Positions 35,788 to 48,399 of a stretch of DNA of 64,000 nucleotides are shown in pieces. Under the pieces are notes generated by a model. The model was given only the letters and a program-made list of their open reading frames with translations, was not told the origin of the DNA and did not search any database. Position 1 is the stretch's first letter. Each line of letters starts with the position of its first letter. Origin of the DNA: Tetraselmis striata (lineage: Eukaryota; Chlorophyta; Chlorodendrophyceae; Chlorodendrales; Chlorodendraceae); the NCBI GenBank assembly GCA_006384855.1, contig VCJN01003561.1, positions 124,001 to 188,000 on the forward strand, in the 5' to 3' direction. Made by a program: the position numbers and the translations under genes.

Positions 35788-35871
35788 GCATGCGGGAGGT
35801 GAATATGCGACCGTTTCAGAACCGCCGTACGGGATGCGGCGCACATGCCGAAAACGGGGGGTTGAGCGCAC

Positions 35872-37838
35872 CTCCGCCGCTCAAAGAGGCTCCGCACACG
35901 CACGACACATACACCGAAGCATCTAAGGGTCCATAGCCAACACCCATACCTACCTTCCTGGGCCATTTACACAGGTGGAGCGGGTGTTGCGAGGCCGGGT
36001 AACTCTCGCGCACGCGATGCCTATGCGAGTGGCGAGTGCGCGATGCCGCAGCACCAACCGCCAGCCGCGACGTGAAGGTGGGCAATCACCTCCGCCGGGC
36101 TCTTACGGCCGGCCGGCGCCATGTCAGCGTGTGGGCGGGGACCAAGGGTGACCCCTGGTCCCTGACCTCGTGTAAGCAAATAAGCATTGGCCGCCGCGGC
36201 CCGCCATCTGCACCCGCACGCGGCACAGCACGGTTAACCCCCGCCACGCGAGACGCAATGACGGACTGCACACTCGATAATGATACAAACCCCCGTGTAG
36301 GTATATGCACAACACACATACACACCCGTGGGGACCATTTACAACCGCTGAGCGGGTGTGGTTCGTGATTGCAACTTCTCACGGTGACAAGCATCTCGCG
36401 TGTCGAGTGTGTGGTGGGGCGGCATCTACCGGCCTGCAGGTAGCTGGGGGCGGGGTGTTCACCTCATATCGGGCAGCTCTGGAAGCACCGCCACCAGTCA
36501 AAGGTCGGCCAAAGGGGTGAGGACCGGTTTTGGGCGGGCAGATTGGGTGGGATGGCGGGTAGGCCCGGCGGGCGTCAAGGTTCTGACGCGTGCTCTATGT
36601 GGGCCGATAGCAGTGCAATGTCGCGGGCCGGTAGAAAGGCTTTTTCGGGCCCACCTGTAGTGCATACGAGGTACTAAAAAATCGGGTCGCGCGGTACGCG
36701 CCGTGCGCTGTGGTCGCCCTTCCGCCTTTTTGGCGGGTGCATGCCATGCAGCAAGGCGGCCATGCACGCGATTATTGTTGCGACCGGTCGCGTCGGGGAT
36801 ATCGCGGTCAACTACCGTACGATCACGCTTTTTCGTCGGGAGGCAAACACCCGCGGTCGGGACGAATTGGTAAGAGCTCTATAAATTTCGCGGTCAGCCC
36901 ACCCGGAGATTGCATATCTCATGCATGCGTTCGCTTGTTAGCGGGCCACCGTGATACTATCCGCGGAAGCGCAATTCTGGCAGTTGCCCGGTGACGGCTC
37001 CGGGTCATGGACATCGGAAACGGATACCCTGTGGGTTACCGTCGCCTGCCATGCTCTCGTCGAGTGCCCGCCCCGTCCCCGGCTTCGTCTGGACGTCGCA
37101 GATTCTGCGCAACGGCGGTGCGTCGGCCGCTTCGGTCCGGAGTTGGCGTTCCCATCCTCAAGATCTGCTGGCTCGGCGATGGGGTGGACGCCAGCAGCGT
37201 CGTCCACACCTACATCGCTCCCGGGATTTTGAACTTTGCTGGCGATCGATCATTTGTCTCCTTTTTGACGCCGCTGGCCTTTCGGCCAGCGCCGTCATCG
37301 CGAGTCCACTGACCGTTTCCAGGTGTGGCATGTGCCTTTCGGTTTCCCTTGCAAAACGAGAATCGCATTGTGTCCAATAATTGTTCAGTACTTAACTGAG
37401 GTTAGGCAGACATACTGAGTGCTGCGGGCAGTCAATTCGCACCGCTACTCGTGAGCTCTTCTACCGGGTGTCGCTACTGCTAGTTTGCACAACGCGCCCC
37501 CGGGACTTTCCGAAGTTTCTAGAGTAGTGGCGGCGGCGGTTGGGGGCTGTCGCCAGCTGACCGTCGACAACTCCCGACCTCAAAATCCAAAACACTCCAT
37601 CACTACTTAGGTGGTGCTGGAGGGTCCACTGCGTTCATCCTTTTTGTTGTAGCGCTTCTCGCACCCACCTCATCCCACCCTACTCGTTAGGCGTGGCGGG
37701 TGCCTTGTAATGAAGCTACACGTTGTTTTGGCAAAACGACACTCGCACTGTGATGTCTAGTTATTGTGCGCGCTGGATTGTACGGGCGGACGGGCTGTGG
37801 TCAAAGAAAAAATAGGTTCTCCTAGACCTCCCGCGTCG
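35872..37838. other. GC-rich region, no gene assigned
   Basis: Several overlapping open frames exist but none shows a recognisable domain. A phrase of the type CCATTTACA...GAGCGGGTGT recurs near 35963 and 36335, which suggests repeated DNA. Confidence 0.3.
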
Positions 37839-37911
37839 TGATCCTACCAGGAGTCGAACCTGGAATCTTGTGATCCGTAGTCACACGCCTTATCCATTGG
37901 GCCATAGGACC
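37839..37911 (-). tRNA. tRNA-Arg (anticodon ACG), second copy
   Basis: Identical over 73 nt to the gene at 31390-31462 but on the minus strand. The flanking sequences differ. A T6 run just downstream on the minus strand (37808-37813 on plus as A6) is a plausible polymerase III terminator. Confidence 0.95.
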
Positions 37912-38021
37912 GTTCGCATTTGTCTGAAGGGCGCCTGTCCTTTCCACGAGTACGGATGTCCGTAGGCTGGTATATTAACTTTATCTACGTCGATGATACA
38001 TCGAGTAGTAATTCCAGACTC

Positions 38022-38101
38022 GGTGTCGGAAAACATTTTGGTGATTTCTGATATCGCCTTCTGCTGCTAGCTCATGTAAGTAGATTGGTGTCGGAAAACA
38101 T
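38022..38101 (+). mobile_element. LINE family B micro-insertion (50 bp) with 15-bp target-site duplication
   Basis: GGTGTCGGAAAACAT occurs at 38022-38036 and 38087-38101. Between the copies are 50 bp that match the 3' end of LINE family B (compare 11600-11655), including GATATCGCCTTCTGCTGC and TGTAA. TGTAA lies 7 nt before the right repeat. This is an extreme 5' truncation. Confidence 0.85.
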
Positions 38102-38274
38102 CGGACGAGTTGTTATGCCAGCCCTAGAGTTGTATTCGCCGTACGTTCTATCAGCAGCATGCTATTATTTATGTGTATGTTTTATCTTACCCCACAGCAA
38201 TTATATCTTTTGGCATCACGCGCGCAAATCCGAGAAATAAAACGGCCCTCATCCCGCACTACTCGGCGACACAT

Positions 38275-38324
38275 ACTCGCAGTATGGGGATAGTAGTGGC
38301 GTCTACTGTCCCCATACTGCGAGT
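38275..38324. other. 22-bp stem hairpin
   Basis: Left arm 38275-38296 and right arm 38303-38324 pair along 22 positions with a single T:G mismatch, around a 6-nt loop. It lies between two family B fragments. It could be a transposon-derived structural element; no gene is attached. Confidence 0.75.
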
Positions 38325-38394
38325 ACGGTCTTCCATTTAAGGTCTTCGTCGTTAGTTAATGTTCTCGACAACAATTGTACATTTATGTAACACT

Positions 38395-38690
38395 GTGTAT
38401 TAGTTACATGAGCTAGCTGCAAAAGGCGATCAGGAAACCACCCGAAAAGGCAATAGGAAACTTTCACTACAGCAATCGCGCGCGGTTGAAGCAGCACCAA
38501 AAGAGGGTGCGGAATAAGAACGGGCAGACGCATCAGACTTGGCCGTCTGCACTCCGGCAGAGAGAATGCCGCCCAAGGTACCATGCACGCAAGCAAAGAC
38601 TCGCTGCAACAACCCCCGTCGCGTGCGCGATAGGTGATGGCGGAACTCAGCAGGCGGGCTGTGGAACATTGTACACATACTATTTCATAA
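38395..38690 (-). mobile_element. LINE family B fragment, minus strand
   Basis: The minus strand encodes HLSRTRRGLLQRVFACVHG and GILSAGVQTAKSDA, closely matching the family B copy at 11395-11550, and then continues into the same 3' untranslated end (CTAGCTCATGTAA). It is 5'-truncated. Target-site duplication not resolved. Confidence 0.75.
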
Positions 38691-38849
38691 CAATCATATG
38701 ATATCATACATAGTACACAATTATTTCATAAACAACAATATGATATTAAATGTACACATTTTTTTCGCCCCCGGGACAGGACATGCATATACTATCATGT
38801 TAGCACATCAATCGCAACTGCAAACTGTTAGATAGCTGAGAGTCGCCGT

Positions 38850-41800
38850 TGGCGGTGCCAGCTCTGCCGAGCGGCTACCTGCTGATGAACGCCACCGTGT
38901 TTGAGACCAACGGCCTGCCGGAAGTGGGCGTGCTCTAGGCGCAGACCTGCGTCAACGCGGTGGATCCCGCCGTGGTCCTGGGGTTCACTACGCTCTCCTC
39001 CGTCTGGGTCATTTCGGCACCGTTGCTAGCCTCGAGCCGTCGCACGGCATCCCGCTGGTCGGCCACTCCGCGACGTCCGACAAGCTCTCCATCTCGTACC
39101 TTCACACAAAGTACGACGTGCGTGCCAGACGACGGGCGCACCGCCAGCAACGTGGCGGCAGACCTTGTCGCTGCGTTTGGCTGGCAAGAAGTCGGGCTAC
39201 TGTACTACGTTGCGGACAGCACATACGGCAATCGTTTCCAGCAGGTCTGCTTCTTGCCCCTGATGACTAAGCACCCACCCCCCGGGCCGAAGGCGCAAAA
39301 AAGACAACCCATCAGTGCCTCCTCTGCTGAGGAACGATCCTAAATTTGAGTGTCGCGTGCGGCCGACGACAGCATGCATGTGAAATCGGCAGCACTATTA
39401 TATATCGCAGATGGGCATCATCATGCACGCGCACGGGTTCATACGCGGTGTCGAGCAGCTAGCCGGCATACGGCATGCACTGCGGGCCATCTCCGCGACA
39501 TGCGTAATCCTCACCGTGCTGGTTGAAATTCATTCCAGCGACGGGCCCGCAGTCGCCGACGCGTTTATATTATGGAGCTGATGGACATGCTTGACCAGTT
39601 TGTGTTCATAGCGACCGACGACGACGGCATCACGAACATGCTCAACGCCGAGCAGCGGACCGCGATATGCAGGGCAGCCTCGTATTGAAGCAGGGCTTCG
39701 GCGGCTGCAACGAGGCTTGCACGTGCTGGCCGACACGCTCGATTCCGAGGGCTGAAGCGAAAAACGCATGTGGGTGTCGATGGATTCGGAGCTGGCGCCG
39801 CCCGATCCCATCCAGCACCCCCTGCGGGAGTCGCAAGCTCGCGGCAGCTTGGCGTGTGTGAAATCCTGGGGTATTACAGCGTGTGGGCTCTGGCGGTGGC
39901 CGCTGCGAGCGTGCTTCGCAACCCGCAGGGCGACCCGGGCGAGCTGCTTGTGCGTGAGCTGCGAGACGAGACATATAAAAATGTGACGAGGGACCAGATT
40001 TCGTCTCAGGGCGCTAGTGCACACATGGGGCGGTGTGCTTTGATGATGTCGGCAACAAATGCTTGAGGATGCTCTTTGTAGAGGTGGCCAACATGGCTGA
40101 GGAGAGCGCGGGCAGCACGGAGCGCGTGGTGGGCACATCAGCACATGGACCATTGCCTCCGGCATTGCACTGCGCGAGCCCGTTGATTATCCCTGGCCCA
40201 ACTTAGGATATGGCCGCAGCAGCGCTGTGCCCCGTGCGCCGTCCGCGCTGGCGGTATCCGCCCTTGGTATCGGACCCATTGTGTTGGGAATCGTCATGGG
40301 CATCTGCCTCTTGCTGGGGCTGCGCCATTTCAAGGTTCATGCGCACCCCCCACCCCTTCCCCCCTTGGCTGCGTTCCAACACAAACCATAAACCAATGGT
40401 ACAGTAAGTAGTTAGCAGCCCTTTGGACTCATGCCTCAGCCACCATGTACTGCGTGTGCAGAAGCTAATGAGCATTTACAAGTTTGGAAAGTTTCAGGGC
40501 CCGCCAAAGGAGGGCGGGGCAGTAAGCTTGATCATCACAGGTGCGGAACAGACGCTGCGATGCACTCGCAGTGTATGGCGCAGAGAGTGGCCACGGTAAA
40601 CTTTCGATAACATCGCCTTGCCCATGTACCAAACTGACACCCCCCCCCCCATTTAGACTGCATAGACATCAAAGGAAGAACCCCCATGTGGGACAACTTT
40701 TCAGAGCAGGTGGATCCTCCCAGCCCCCCCCCCTCTGCCCGTTGCTTGTTGCTTGTTAGGGGGGTCAATAACGATTTAAGGCGGGGAACCATCGTGCCCG
40801 CATCTGCCAAAGCAAGCTTCTATTGTAGTGCACATTCATATGGGTGATGTTCTCCAGCCATAGTTTTCCGGCCATCGAAATGCCTTGCGTTGACATGCCT
40901 TGCAAATTCCAAGTGTGCCTTGATGCTTTTCATGGCATGGCGGGGAAATGACTGTCATGCTGGTAGTTGTCTCATCCGTAATCGCCCGCACCATGACATA
41001 TTGGTATCACATGCGGAGTGGTTCCAAAGGAAGTATGTGGAACGGTTTTGCAATCGTACAACAAACGTATGGCGTACATGTACTCACAGATGTACGGGCG
41101 GAGGGGTCGTCTATAGCTGCGCTGCTCTGCTGGCTGGTGCCATCATTGCCGGATGGAGCACTGCTGTTTTAAACTGCAGACCTAGAGGGAATGATGTCCA
41201 TATTATGTACCATTATTATTCCTCATACTCTACAAGATGTGAGGTCGGCTTTGCCAAAAATGGCGCCGTCGCCCATTGGGTAAGACACAAATCTCCGCTA
41301 GTATATGGAGACATTGCATGCACATCGCTGACCTCCTGCCCTCGACATGCGGTTGCAGATGTCAGAAGACATCCTACTGGACCGCGAGTGCATGCGGCTA
41401 CACCTCTCCCGCTGCGACGGCTAAGAGGTTCCCACAAAGGGTGACTCGTTCAAGTGCGTGTTCCACAGGCCCGAGGATGCCATCATGTGGTGCACCTTGG
41501 TCTAGGTGTGTCCTGAGTGGCGCTCATGCTGACTGTCCGCGCGGCCTCACATGGCGTCGTCCTCCGTGGGCGGAATCCCCATGCCTTCTTGTGGCTAACC
41601 TCGAGTAGTCATCACGCCATCTGCCCAGTGTGCACCACCGAGCCTCACAAGTGTACATTGCGTGACATTGTCCATGACTTTCCTGCGGAGAAGCTACATT
41701 TGACATCCATTCGACCGCCGGGAAACCATACAGCCTTATGTTAACCTTTCCACTTTGCATTAGCATCTAGGTTATCCAAACCCCGTTGGTGTTCGTAGCT

Positions 41801-44370
41801 GCCGCAAACATGAATGAGGTGCATTAAACCTCCCTCACTTGCACCCGCAATACCGTGGCGGCTGCTGTGCACCTACAGGTGTGTGAAACAGCCCCCATCG
41901 CGCCAGCAGCAGCTGCTGTGAGCGCCCTGGAACTCGGAGCTGGGGGATGGCGGGGAGTCTTGCCTCACCGCCACAGACAAGACCTAGACGGGCTGAGCTC
42001 GGGCCACGCTGCCTAACCACATGCAAACGATCCTCCAGGAGACCACACTCTCCAGCATTGCCAAGCGCACCGGTGCGAATACTTGCTGCCGCCTAGCTTG
42101 GCCACCTATCCCTGATTGCCGCGTCGCGACTCCGGCTCTGACCCTTCCTGCCATTGCCCTCGCAGCCAAGCAAGCAGAAGTTGCATCCTCTTGTTGTGAC
42201 CTGTTCGCTGCCAAGCAATCCCCCCACGCACTGCCCGAGCGCCTGGAGTCCATGTCGGCAGTGGAGCATGCATTCAGCCCGCAGGCAGCCATGGACACGC
42301 TGCACTGCAAACAATGGGCGCCCACGTTGGTATGTGCTGCTTCCTGTGTTTTGGCACAGTGCTCTGAGTGCCACATGGCTGCCTCAGCACCCAGCATGCG
42401 CTGACGCTCTGACACTCTTGCGGTGCTGCATCATTTGCCTCCCAGGTGGGCGACAACAAGGTGGAGTACATTGGCTGCACGCTGCCGCTCTTCCGGGGCC
42501 CGCGGGTCCGCATGGGCATTCACATCGACACAGCGGAGGACGTGGGCATGCATCTCGGGACCAAGCGACCCACATACGGCGGTAAGGCATTGGCACGCTA
42601 GCCAGGCTGCCTGCCGCATGACTAAGCAAGACGGAGCCTGCCGCGTACACACAGCCTGCGTATTAGCTGTCATTGATGTGGGCTGACATGCTCCCTTACC
42701 TTTTACTCCCGCCCAGGTGGGGAAGGTAGTCAAAGACGTGTTAGATGTGCCCTGCGGTGGGCAGATTGTCATGTCTGGGTACTCACTGACGACCATCGCC
42801 AGCATGAACCACCTGAGCGCAATGGTGGGCGGCCACGTCATGCCTGATCGCAAACCCATGCTGTGTTGTTTTCTACGCGACTTAAACGTGATTGTCATTG
42901 ACGAGAGGGTTTTGTCATTTTCTGGTGTGGCCGCTGATAGGTTTACCAGCTGTGCCGCGAGTGGAAACGTGCCAGCTGCGACTATACGGCCCCGCGGCTG
43001 CCGGTGGCGCTGCTTCACTGGGCCGCCACCGCATCATGAGCAAGCCACAGCGGTGCAGCCTTGCCTCCGCAACCGTACTTCCCTAGGAGATTATGACATC
43101 CAGCCACAAGTGGACAATTGGGTGCTGGAATCTTCGACACAGGGATTTCAATCCAGAGTCCCGGCCGAGGATGATCCGCAGGACTCTCTGAAAGTCCTTC
43201 CCTGGACGCTCTACAGGCGGGCAATGTGCCCCCCCCCCCCCCCCCGCCAAATTTAGAAGCAGTCTTCTCTCTGTCACCGCCATTACTTGCATTGTTGGCC
43301 CCATGTTCACTAAGGCAGCTACGGGCACGTCAACATTGCCCCTCACCCCCCTCCCCCACCCCACCCCACCCAACCTCCTTTGGTCCTCAGACTGCTCCTT
43401 GTTTGCCACTGATACCTGCTCCTCTTCCGCGCAGGCACTACCCTCGCATCTGCAGCAACGAGGAGCTCACAAAGCCCTGGTTTGGTGCGACAAGCAAGAC
43501 CGGCATCACCGTTGTGTTTGTGGACATCGAGGGGTGGTCAGAATTCCTGGAGTGGGAGAGGAAGACCGGAAAAGGCAGTGCTGACGCCACCAAGGCCATG
43601 TATTTCACAGCGAATAGTCTCCCGTAGCCAGCCCCCTTTCCATGCCCACAAAAGATGTGTGTCTCACGCCTCCCTCAGTATCCCATCAGTCCACTCGTGA
43701 ACACCCCAATGTGTATCCATATTCTGAACCGCAGCACGGCGACCGGCACCATGGACTGTATTTGAGCTCGGCTTGATGTATGTCCCTGCATGTAGACGCC
43801 CCAGTCGAATCTACTGCTTGAATGTGCTCGCACCATGCCTCTGAGGCCCCCTCCCCCCTCTTTGCTCCGCATATCCCGCCCTGCAGGTACAGCAGGTGTT
43901 GCGGAGGAACAACGGCTACATTGCCGATGAGGCACACACCACATTTGTTGTGACCTTCCGAACCCCCTTCGATGCAGTTCTCTTTGCATGCGAGCTCCAG
44001 CACGCGATGCTACAGGCTCAATGGGACCCGGTGCTTGATCAGTACCAGGCCACTGAGCGCATCACATCCGCTGACACCGGGAAGGTGATCTTCTGCGGCA
44101 TGTGAGCGATGCCGGGACTCTGCGCCGGCAACGCCAACCGCGCCCAGACGCGGGTGACAAATGACCGGATGGAATACTACGGGCTGACCATGAATCACGC
44201 GTCGCGCACCATGATGTCCGGGCACGGCGGGCATGTGCTGTTGCACGAGAGTACGCGACGAGCCATACAGGAGCGCGCTGTGTGCAACGGGTCGACAATT
44301 TTCTTTGCCGACCGTGGTATGCACTGCATGAAAGGCATTAGCAAAGAGGGGCAGATATACCAGGTGCCTC
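38850..44370 (+). pseudogene. Receptor-type class III nucleotide cyclase, degenerate
   Basis: The domain order is that of algal receptor cyclases. An ANF-type ligand-binding region comes first (about 38850-40130; LVAAFGWQEVGLLYY, VWALAVAAASVL). A transmembrane helix follows (about 40250-40340; GIGPIVLGIVMGICLLLGL), then a linker exon (40462-40540; GKFQGPPKEGG). C1 reads DLEG at 41180, EVPTKGDSFKCVFHRPEDA, PRVRMGIHID and GGQIVMSG. C2 reads VVFVDIEGWSEFLEW, then YYGLTMNHASRTM and GGHVLLHEST. Such proteins make cAMP or cGMP when a ligand binds. Breaks: stops at 38936, 41422, 41503 (beside a donor) and 44103, all explicable by one-base changes, plus several frameshifts in the ANF region. The neighbouring host genes are uninterrupted, so general sequencing error is unlikely. 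Confidence 0.75.
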
Positions 44371-44495
44371 CTCCCGCCCCCCTTTCCAAAGTCCATGAAT
44401 ACGGATGCCGGCGCGGTGAAAAGAACCCTGCGGATATGGGTCTGCCCCGCCTATTATCAGAGATCAGACATGGACAAATCAACAGTGGAATCATG

Positions 44496-44545
44496 GCAAA
44501 TGTCCTTATAGGTTGCATGCATCACCAATTTGAGGCTTTTGTCAC
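44496..44545 (+). repeat. Dispersed repeat copy, partner of 19811-19860
   Basis: Shares CTTATAGGTTGCATGCA and flanking similarity with the copy in alpha-galactosidase intron 3. It sits just past the last cyclase exon and may mark where an insertion removed the rest of that gene. Confidence 0.5.
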
Positions 44546-45056
44546 GAGCTCTTATTTATATGCTCTTATATATAGATGCATGGGCCTTTGTAATTTATAT
44601 ACGCTTTCATGTACACGATAGCCATAAAACGCCTCTCGTTTGGCCGCTGGTGCATGCGGAACCCAGCTGCGCGCTGGGCGCCCCCTCGTATGTAAATGCT
44701 GCAAGCAGCGCTCCCGCAAATGTCATAGCGCCACGAATACTTGACCGCGTCGACTGTCTACCATCCATATCTAAAAGAGCGCATAGGTGACAGATGTCCA
44801 GTCCCCGACAAGTCGTTTGGATTAAGCTGCTGCCATCCAACCGGCCACGACAATGCGCCAAACGGCAGTCACATAGGCTAGCGCCTGGCTTGCGCCGAGC
44901 GTGACCCCCCATGGTGTCTCCCCCTTGCCGTCTTTGCCTTGCGCATGCCTCCCTGACGGAGCTTCCACTCGAGTTCCCGCCCATCAACACACAGTCGCAT
45001 AGGACATCCGGCCGCTCTGAGGATGGCCTCAGGAAGTACCTCATGACACGTCAGGA

Positions 45057-45400
45057 GTGAAAGACGGGCCTGAGGCGGGGCAACCCCATCCCATGCCTCG
45101 TGGACAAAATGCGGAAAACTGTGGGCATGAAGAAACCCATGTTGACCACCCCAACAAAGAGCGTCCTCGTGCATCGGTTGAGGACATCATCAAAGCCCAC
45201 CGCCCCACTAGCGCCCTGAAACGAAATGTGGTCCCTCGTCACATTTTTATATGTCTCGTCTCGCAGCTCACCCACAGGCAGCTCGCCCAGGTTGCCCTGC
45301 TGGTTGCGAAGCACGCTCGCAGCGGCCACCGCCAGAGCCCACACGTTGTAATACCCCAGGATTTACACACGCCCAGCAGCTGCCGCGAGCCTTCGACATA
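45057..45400 (-). pseudogene. Inverted fragment of the receptor-cyclase ligand-binding region
   Basis: The minus strand reads MWALAVAAASVLRNQQGN, then ELRDETYKNVTRDHISFQGA, closely matching 39880-40020 on the plus strand (VWALAVAAASVLRNPQGD, ELRDETYKNVTRDQISSQGA). It is an inverted partial duplicate or a remnant of a paralogue about 5 kb from the main pseudogene. Only this exon-sized piece is recognisable. Confidence 0.75.
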
Positions 45401-46945
45401 ATATATACACATTTTACACAGAAAACGACGGATAAATGACGGATCAGAATGTTTTGACAAACTTGATCTATCATCATATGCCAAATTCCTCGTGTAGAGC
45501 GACTAATTATTATTTATACCAAGGTTTGGTCGCTTCTAGCGGCGGGATGCGGAGCGGCGGGATGTTCTACTCGCTCTTACGCAACGAACATAAGGCCGTA
45601 AACCTCGCGACCGTATATACCGGAAGCACCAGTAATCCTTGGCGGTACGGGTAGTCGTGATTAGTTTATGATACGACGACTTGATTTTTACAGTTGTTAT
45701 GATGTATTTACATGCGCGCAAGACGCGCCAAGGGGGGAAGAGACGTAGAGGGGCAGACCAGCGACTAGTCGGAACGAGTACGGAAAGCATCATGGCGGAC
45801 ATCAAGGAGGGAGAATGTTCAAGAAGGATAAAAGGAAGTGAGGATTTGCGATATCACTATCAACCCCCAATCAAGCCACACCCGCCCATGAGCCAGCTGG
45901 CCAACAGACGCACAGCGCGAAGCAGTGGTGGGAACATGGACCAACCATGGGAGATGGACCTCGATGCCATGCGCACCACCGAACACATGCCGCAATTGCC
46001 CCAACCCGAGCCATGGCCACGGAGAGAGAGGGAGAGGGAGAGGGGGAGAGAGAGAGAGAGCACACAACAATGCATGCAAGCAAGCAAGCATAACAACCGG
46101 ACGCACCTACCACGGAAGAAAGGAAGAACGCAGACCGCACCGGAACACACCGGCCGCCGGCACGCCGGTAGAAGTCGGACGCCCGGACACGCATGAAGCG
46201 CGATGATATATAAACGCACGATGGGTATAATCATACTTATTATTATCCGCTGATGACACAGATTTATTAAGATGAATGCGTGGGGCGCTTGATCAAACGT
46301 AAGGTTCGGCCGGGTCATCGGCCGAAGCTGCCCCATCACTTGACATCTTGCGGCAACGGCAGTAGTCGTAGGTCTTACATAGCCCTTGAGACCATTGCCA
46401 CCTTCGAACCCCGAAATGGGCGAGTGCGTCAACCAGGTAAACCCGGGATAGTGTCACGCCGGGTCAATATTGTTCTCACAGTGAGGTGTCACGCCGGATC
46501 AATATTGTTCTCACCATGAATCGAGCATGGAACCTCTTGAATGAGATAGAGAGTGACCACCGCTCGACCGAGCGGACAGGAAATTTACCAACAGTGCACT
46601 TTGATAATAATGATGAGTTGTACACGGCAAACACTTTTAATTATATTTTTTAGCATATTTAAGTTGAAATCCGTAATCGCTACCAAGAACAAAAATCGCG
46701 AACCCTACTAAGAAACCAAATGCGCTATGACGGAACATACGTTTTCCATTTCTGACCCGAAACTCAAAAATCGAGAAACATGGCAGCCTCGGCAAGCCTT
46801 GTGCTAGACCCTCCCCGAGTAAGGCCCTAGTCGCTCCTGCACACAAAGCCCCAAACGGTATTGCCCGGAGAATTTTCGCGCTTATTTTCCGGCTGTTATT
46901 CGATATTCTACCTGCCGCGGTGCGGGTATCCGCATTGTATGTGCC

Positions 46946-47079
46946 AAATTAGGAGTTCATTACAAAGGTAGCTTACCATTGCTCGAATCTTACAATAGAT
47001 TGCTGTGTTAAAAAATTAGGAGTTCATTACAAAGGTAGCTTACCATTGCTCGAATCTTACAATAGATTGCTGTGTTAAA
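46946..47079. repeat. Exact 67-bp tandem duplication
   Basis: The units 46946-47012 and 47013-47079 are identical, starting AAATTAGGAGTTCATTAC. The lack of divergence points to a recent duplication or an assembly artefact. Confidence 0.9.
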
Positions 47080-48399
47080 ACTATGATCACATGGCAATGC
47101 GCCGTACATTAAGAGTGGAAAGTAAAGAGTGCCCACAAGGATACCGGTAAAATCACTCCCACTCGTAGTCAGGTCGTAGTGATGCTACTTTCATCAGCGG
47201 TGGATTTGTTATTACAGTACCATACCATATAACGTACTATCAGTAAGTAGGGTGGTCGTCCCGGGTCATCAGCACTCGGCCTCGTGCGCAAGCTGCAGTC
47301 GTGGGTATGGCCTAGCTACTGGCCCGTTATTGTCTCATTTTTCGAATGACCCGGCAGGGCTAACTAAGGCAAAAGTTCTCATTCGTCAACGGAACGCGCG
47401 CGCGGTGTGCGCCCTGGTACGGAAAAGCCAATTACGCTTGCCGGTGCCCCTGTGTATTCAGCAAGGCGATTGCGCGAACTCATCCGACTCGTCACACTCC
47501 AATACCCGCCCGCGTCCAGTCCCGAGGTGCCCCAATCCGCTCCAAACATAGTGGGGCTCAAACATAGTGGGGAAGTCTCAACAGATTGGGTGTCAATTGC
47601 CGTAGTGCAAATCATCCATGGGACTTCATGGCTTCTCTGCAGACATCGCGATTATTTCTTGGATGTAGTCAAGGAAACAGAATGCCTCGCTGTTAGGCGG
47701 AAGTTATCATTCGCCCATGAACGCGCACGCACGGTATGCGCCCACTGAGAGAACCGCGGCACCCGCCGATAAAACTGAGCCGTTCTCCGACGGTCGATCA
47801 CCCGCAGCTGACCCCAAGTTATTATTCGCAAATGAAACTAGCGCGCGGGACGAGCCATACGCCCTCGAATGCGCAATAGGTCCGCTGCGCCCTCTTGCTC
47901 TAGCCACGCATTGTCAAAACCGTACCAAGCAACTCGCGTCTGGAGACGTGCAGGCCGGGCCCGGCGGCCTGAGCGCTGCGCAGCTGCAGCTGCTGCTCCT
48001 GCTTTCAGTGATGGCTAAGCCCGAAGCCCCCACGGCCAACAGACCGCCGAGGTCGGGGCGCAGCCCGGAGCCCCGCGCTGTCAGCCCCACCGGTCATGCG
48101 GCCGCCCAGGAGCCGAACAAAGCCGCACGAGCCCAGCCCCCCCCCCCCCCACCCCCCCCCCCCCCCAACGTAGAGCCGTCGTTGCCGAGGGCAGCCCGTA
48201 GGGCCGCAAGCGCGACGCGCCCATGCCGCCTTCGCACGCCGGGTGTGCCTGCCAAGAGGCCGCAGTGCCCCACGCCCCTCAAGGTCCCCGGCAACGATGC
48301 GCAGGAGCTGTGCGACGAGGAATCAAGTCGGGGGATGGGCGTGCTCGGGGCGATCGCCCGCCATGTCGTCACCTGGTGGCTTCTATTGGAGGAAATACG

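Noticed and set aside
40890-41444. 184-codon frame in the cyclase region
   Set aside because: It spans an intron and an out-of-frame reading of C1; the conserved cyclase motifs are in other frames.
38850-44370. Stop-codon reassignment or readthrough in the cyclase
   Set aside because: All three stop types occur together with frameshifts, while neighbouring genes use normal stops, so decay is the simpler explanation.
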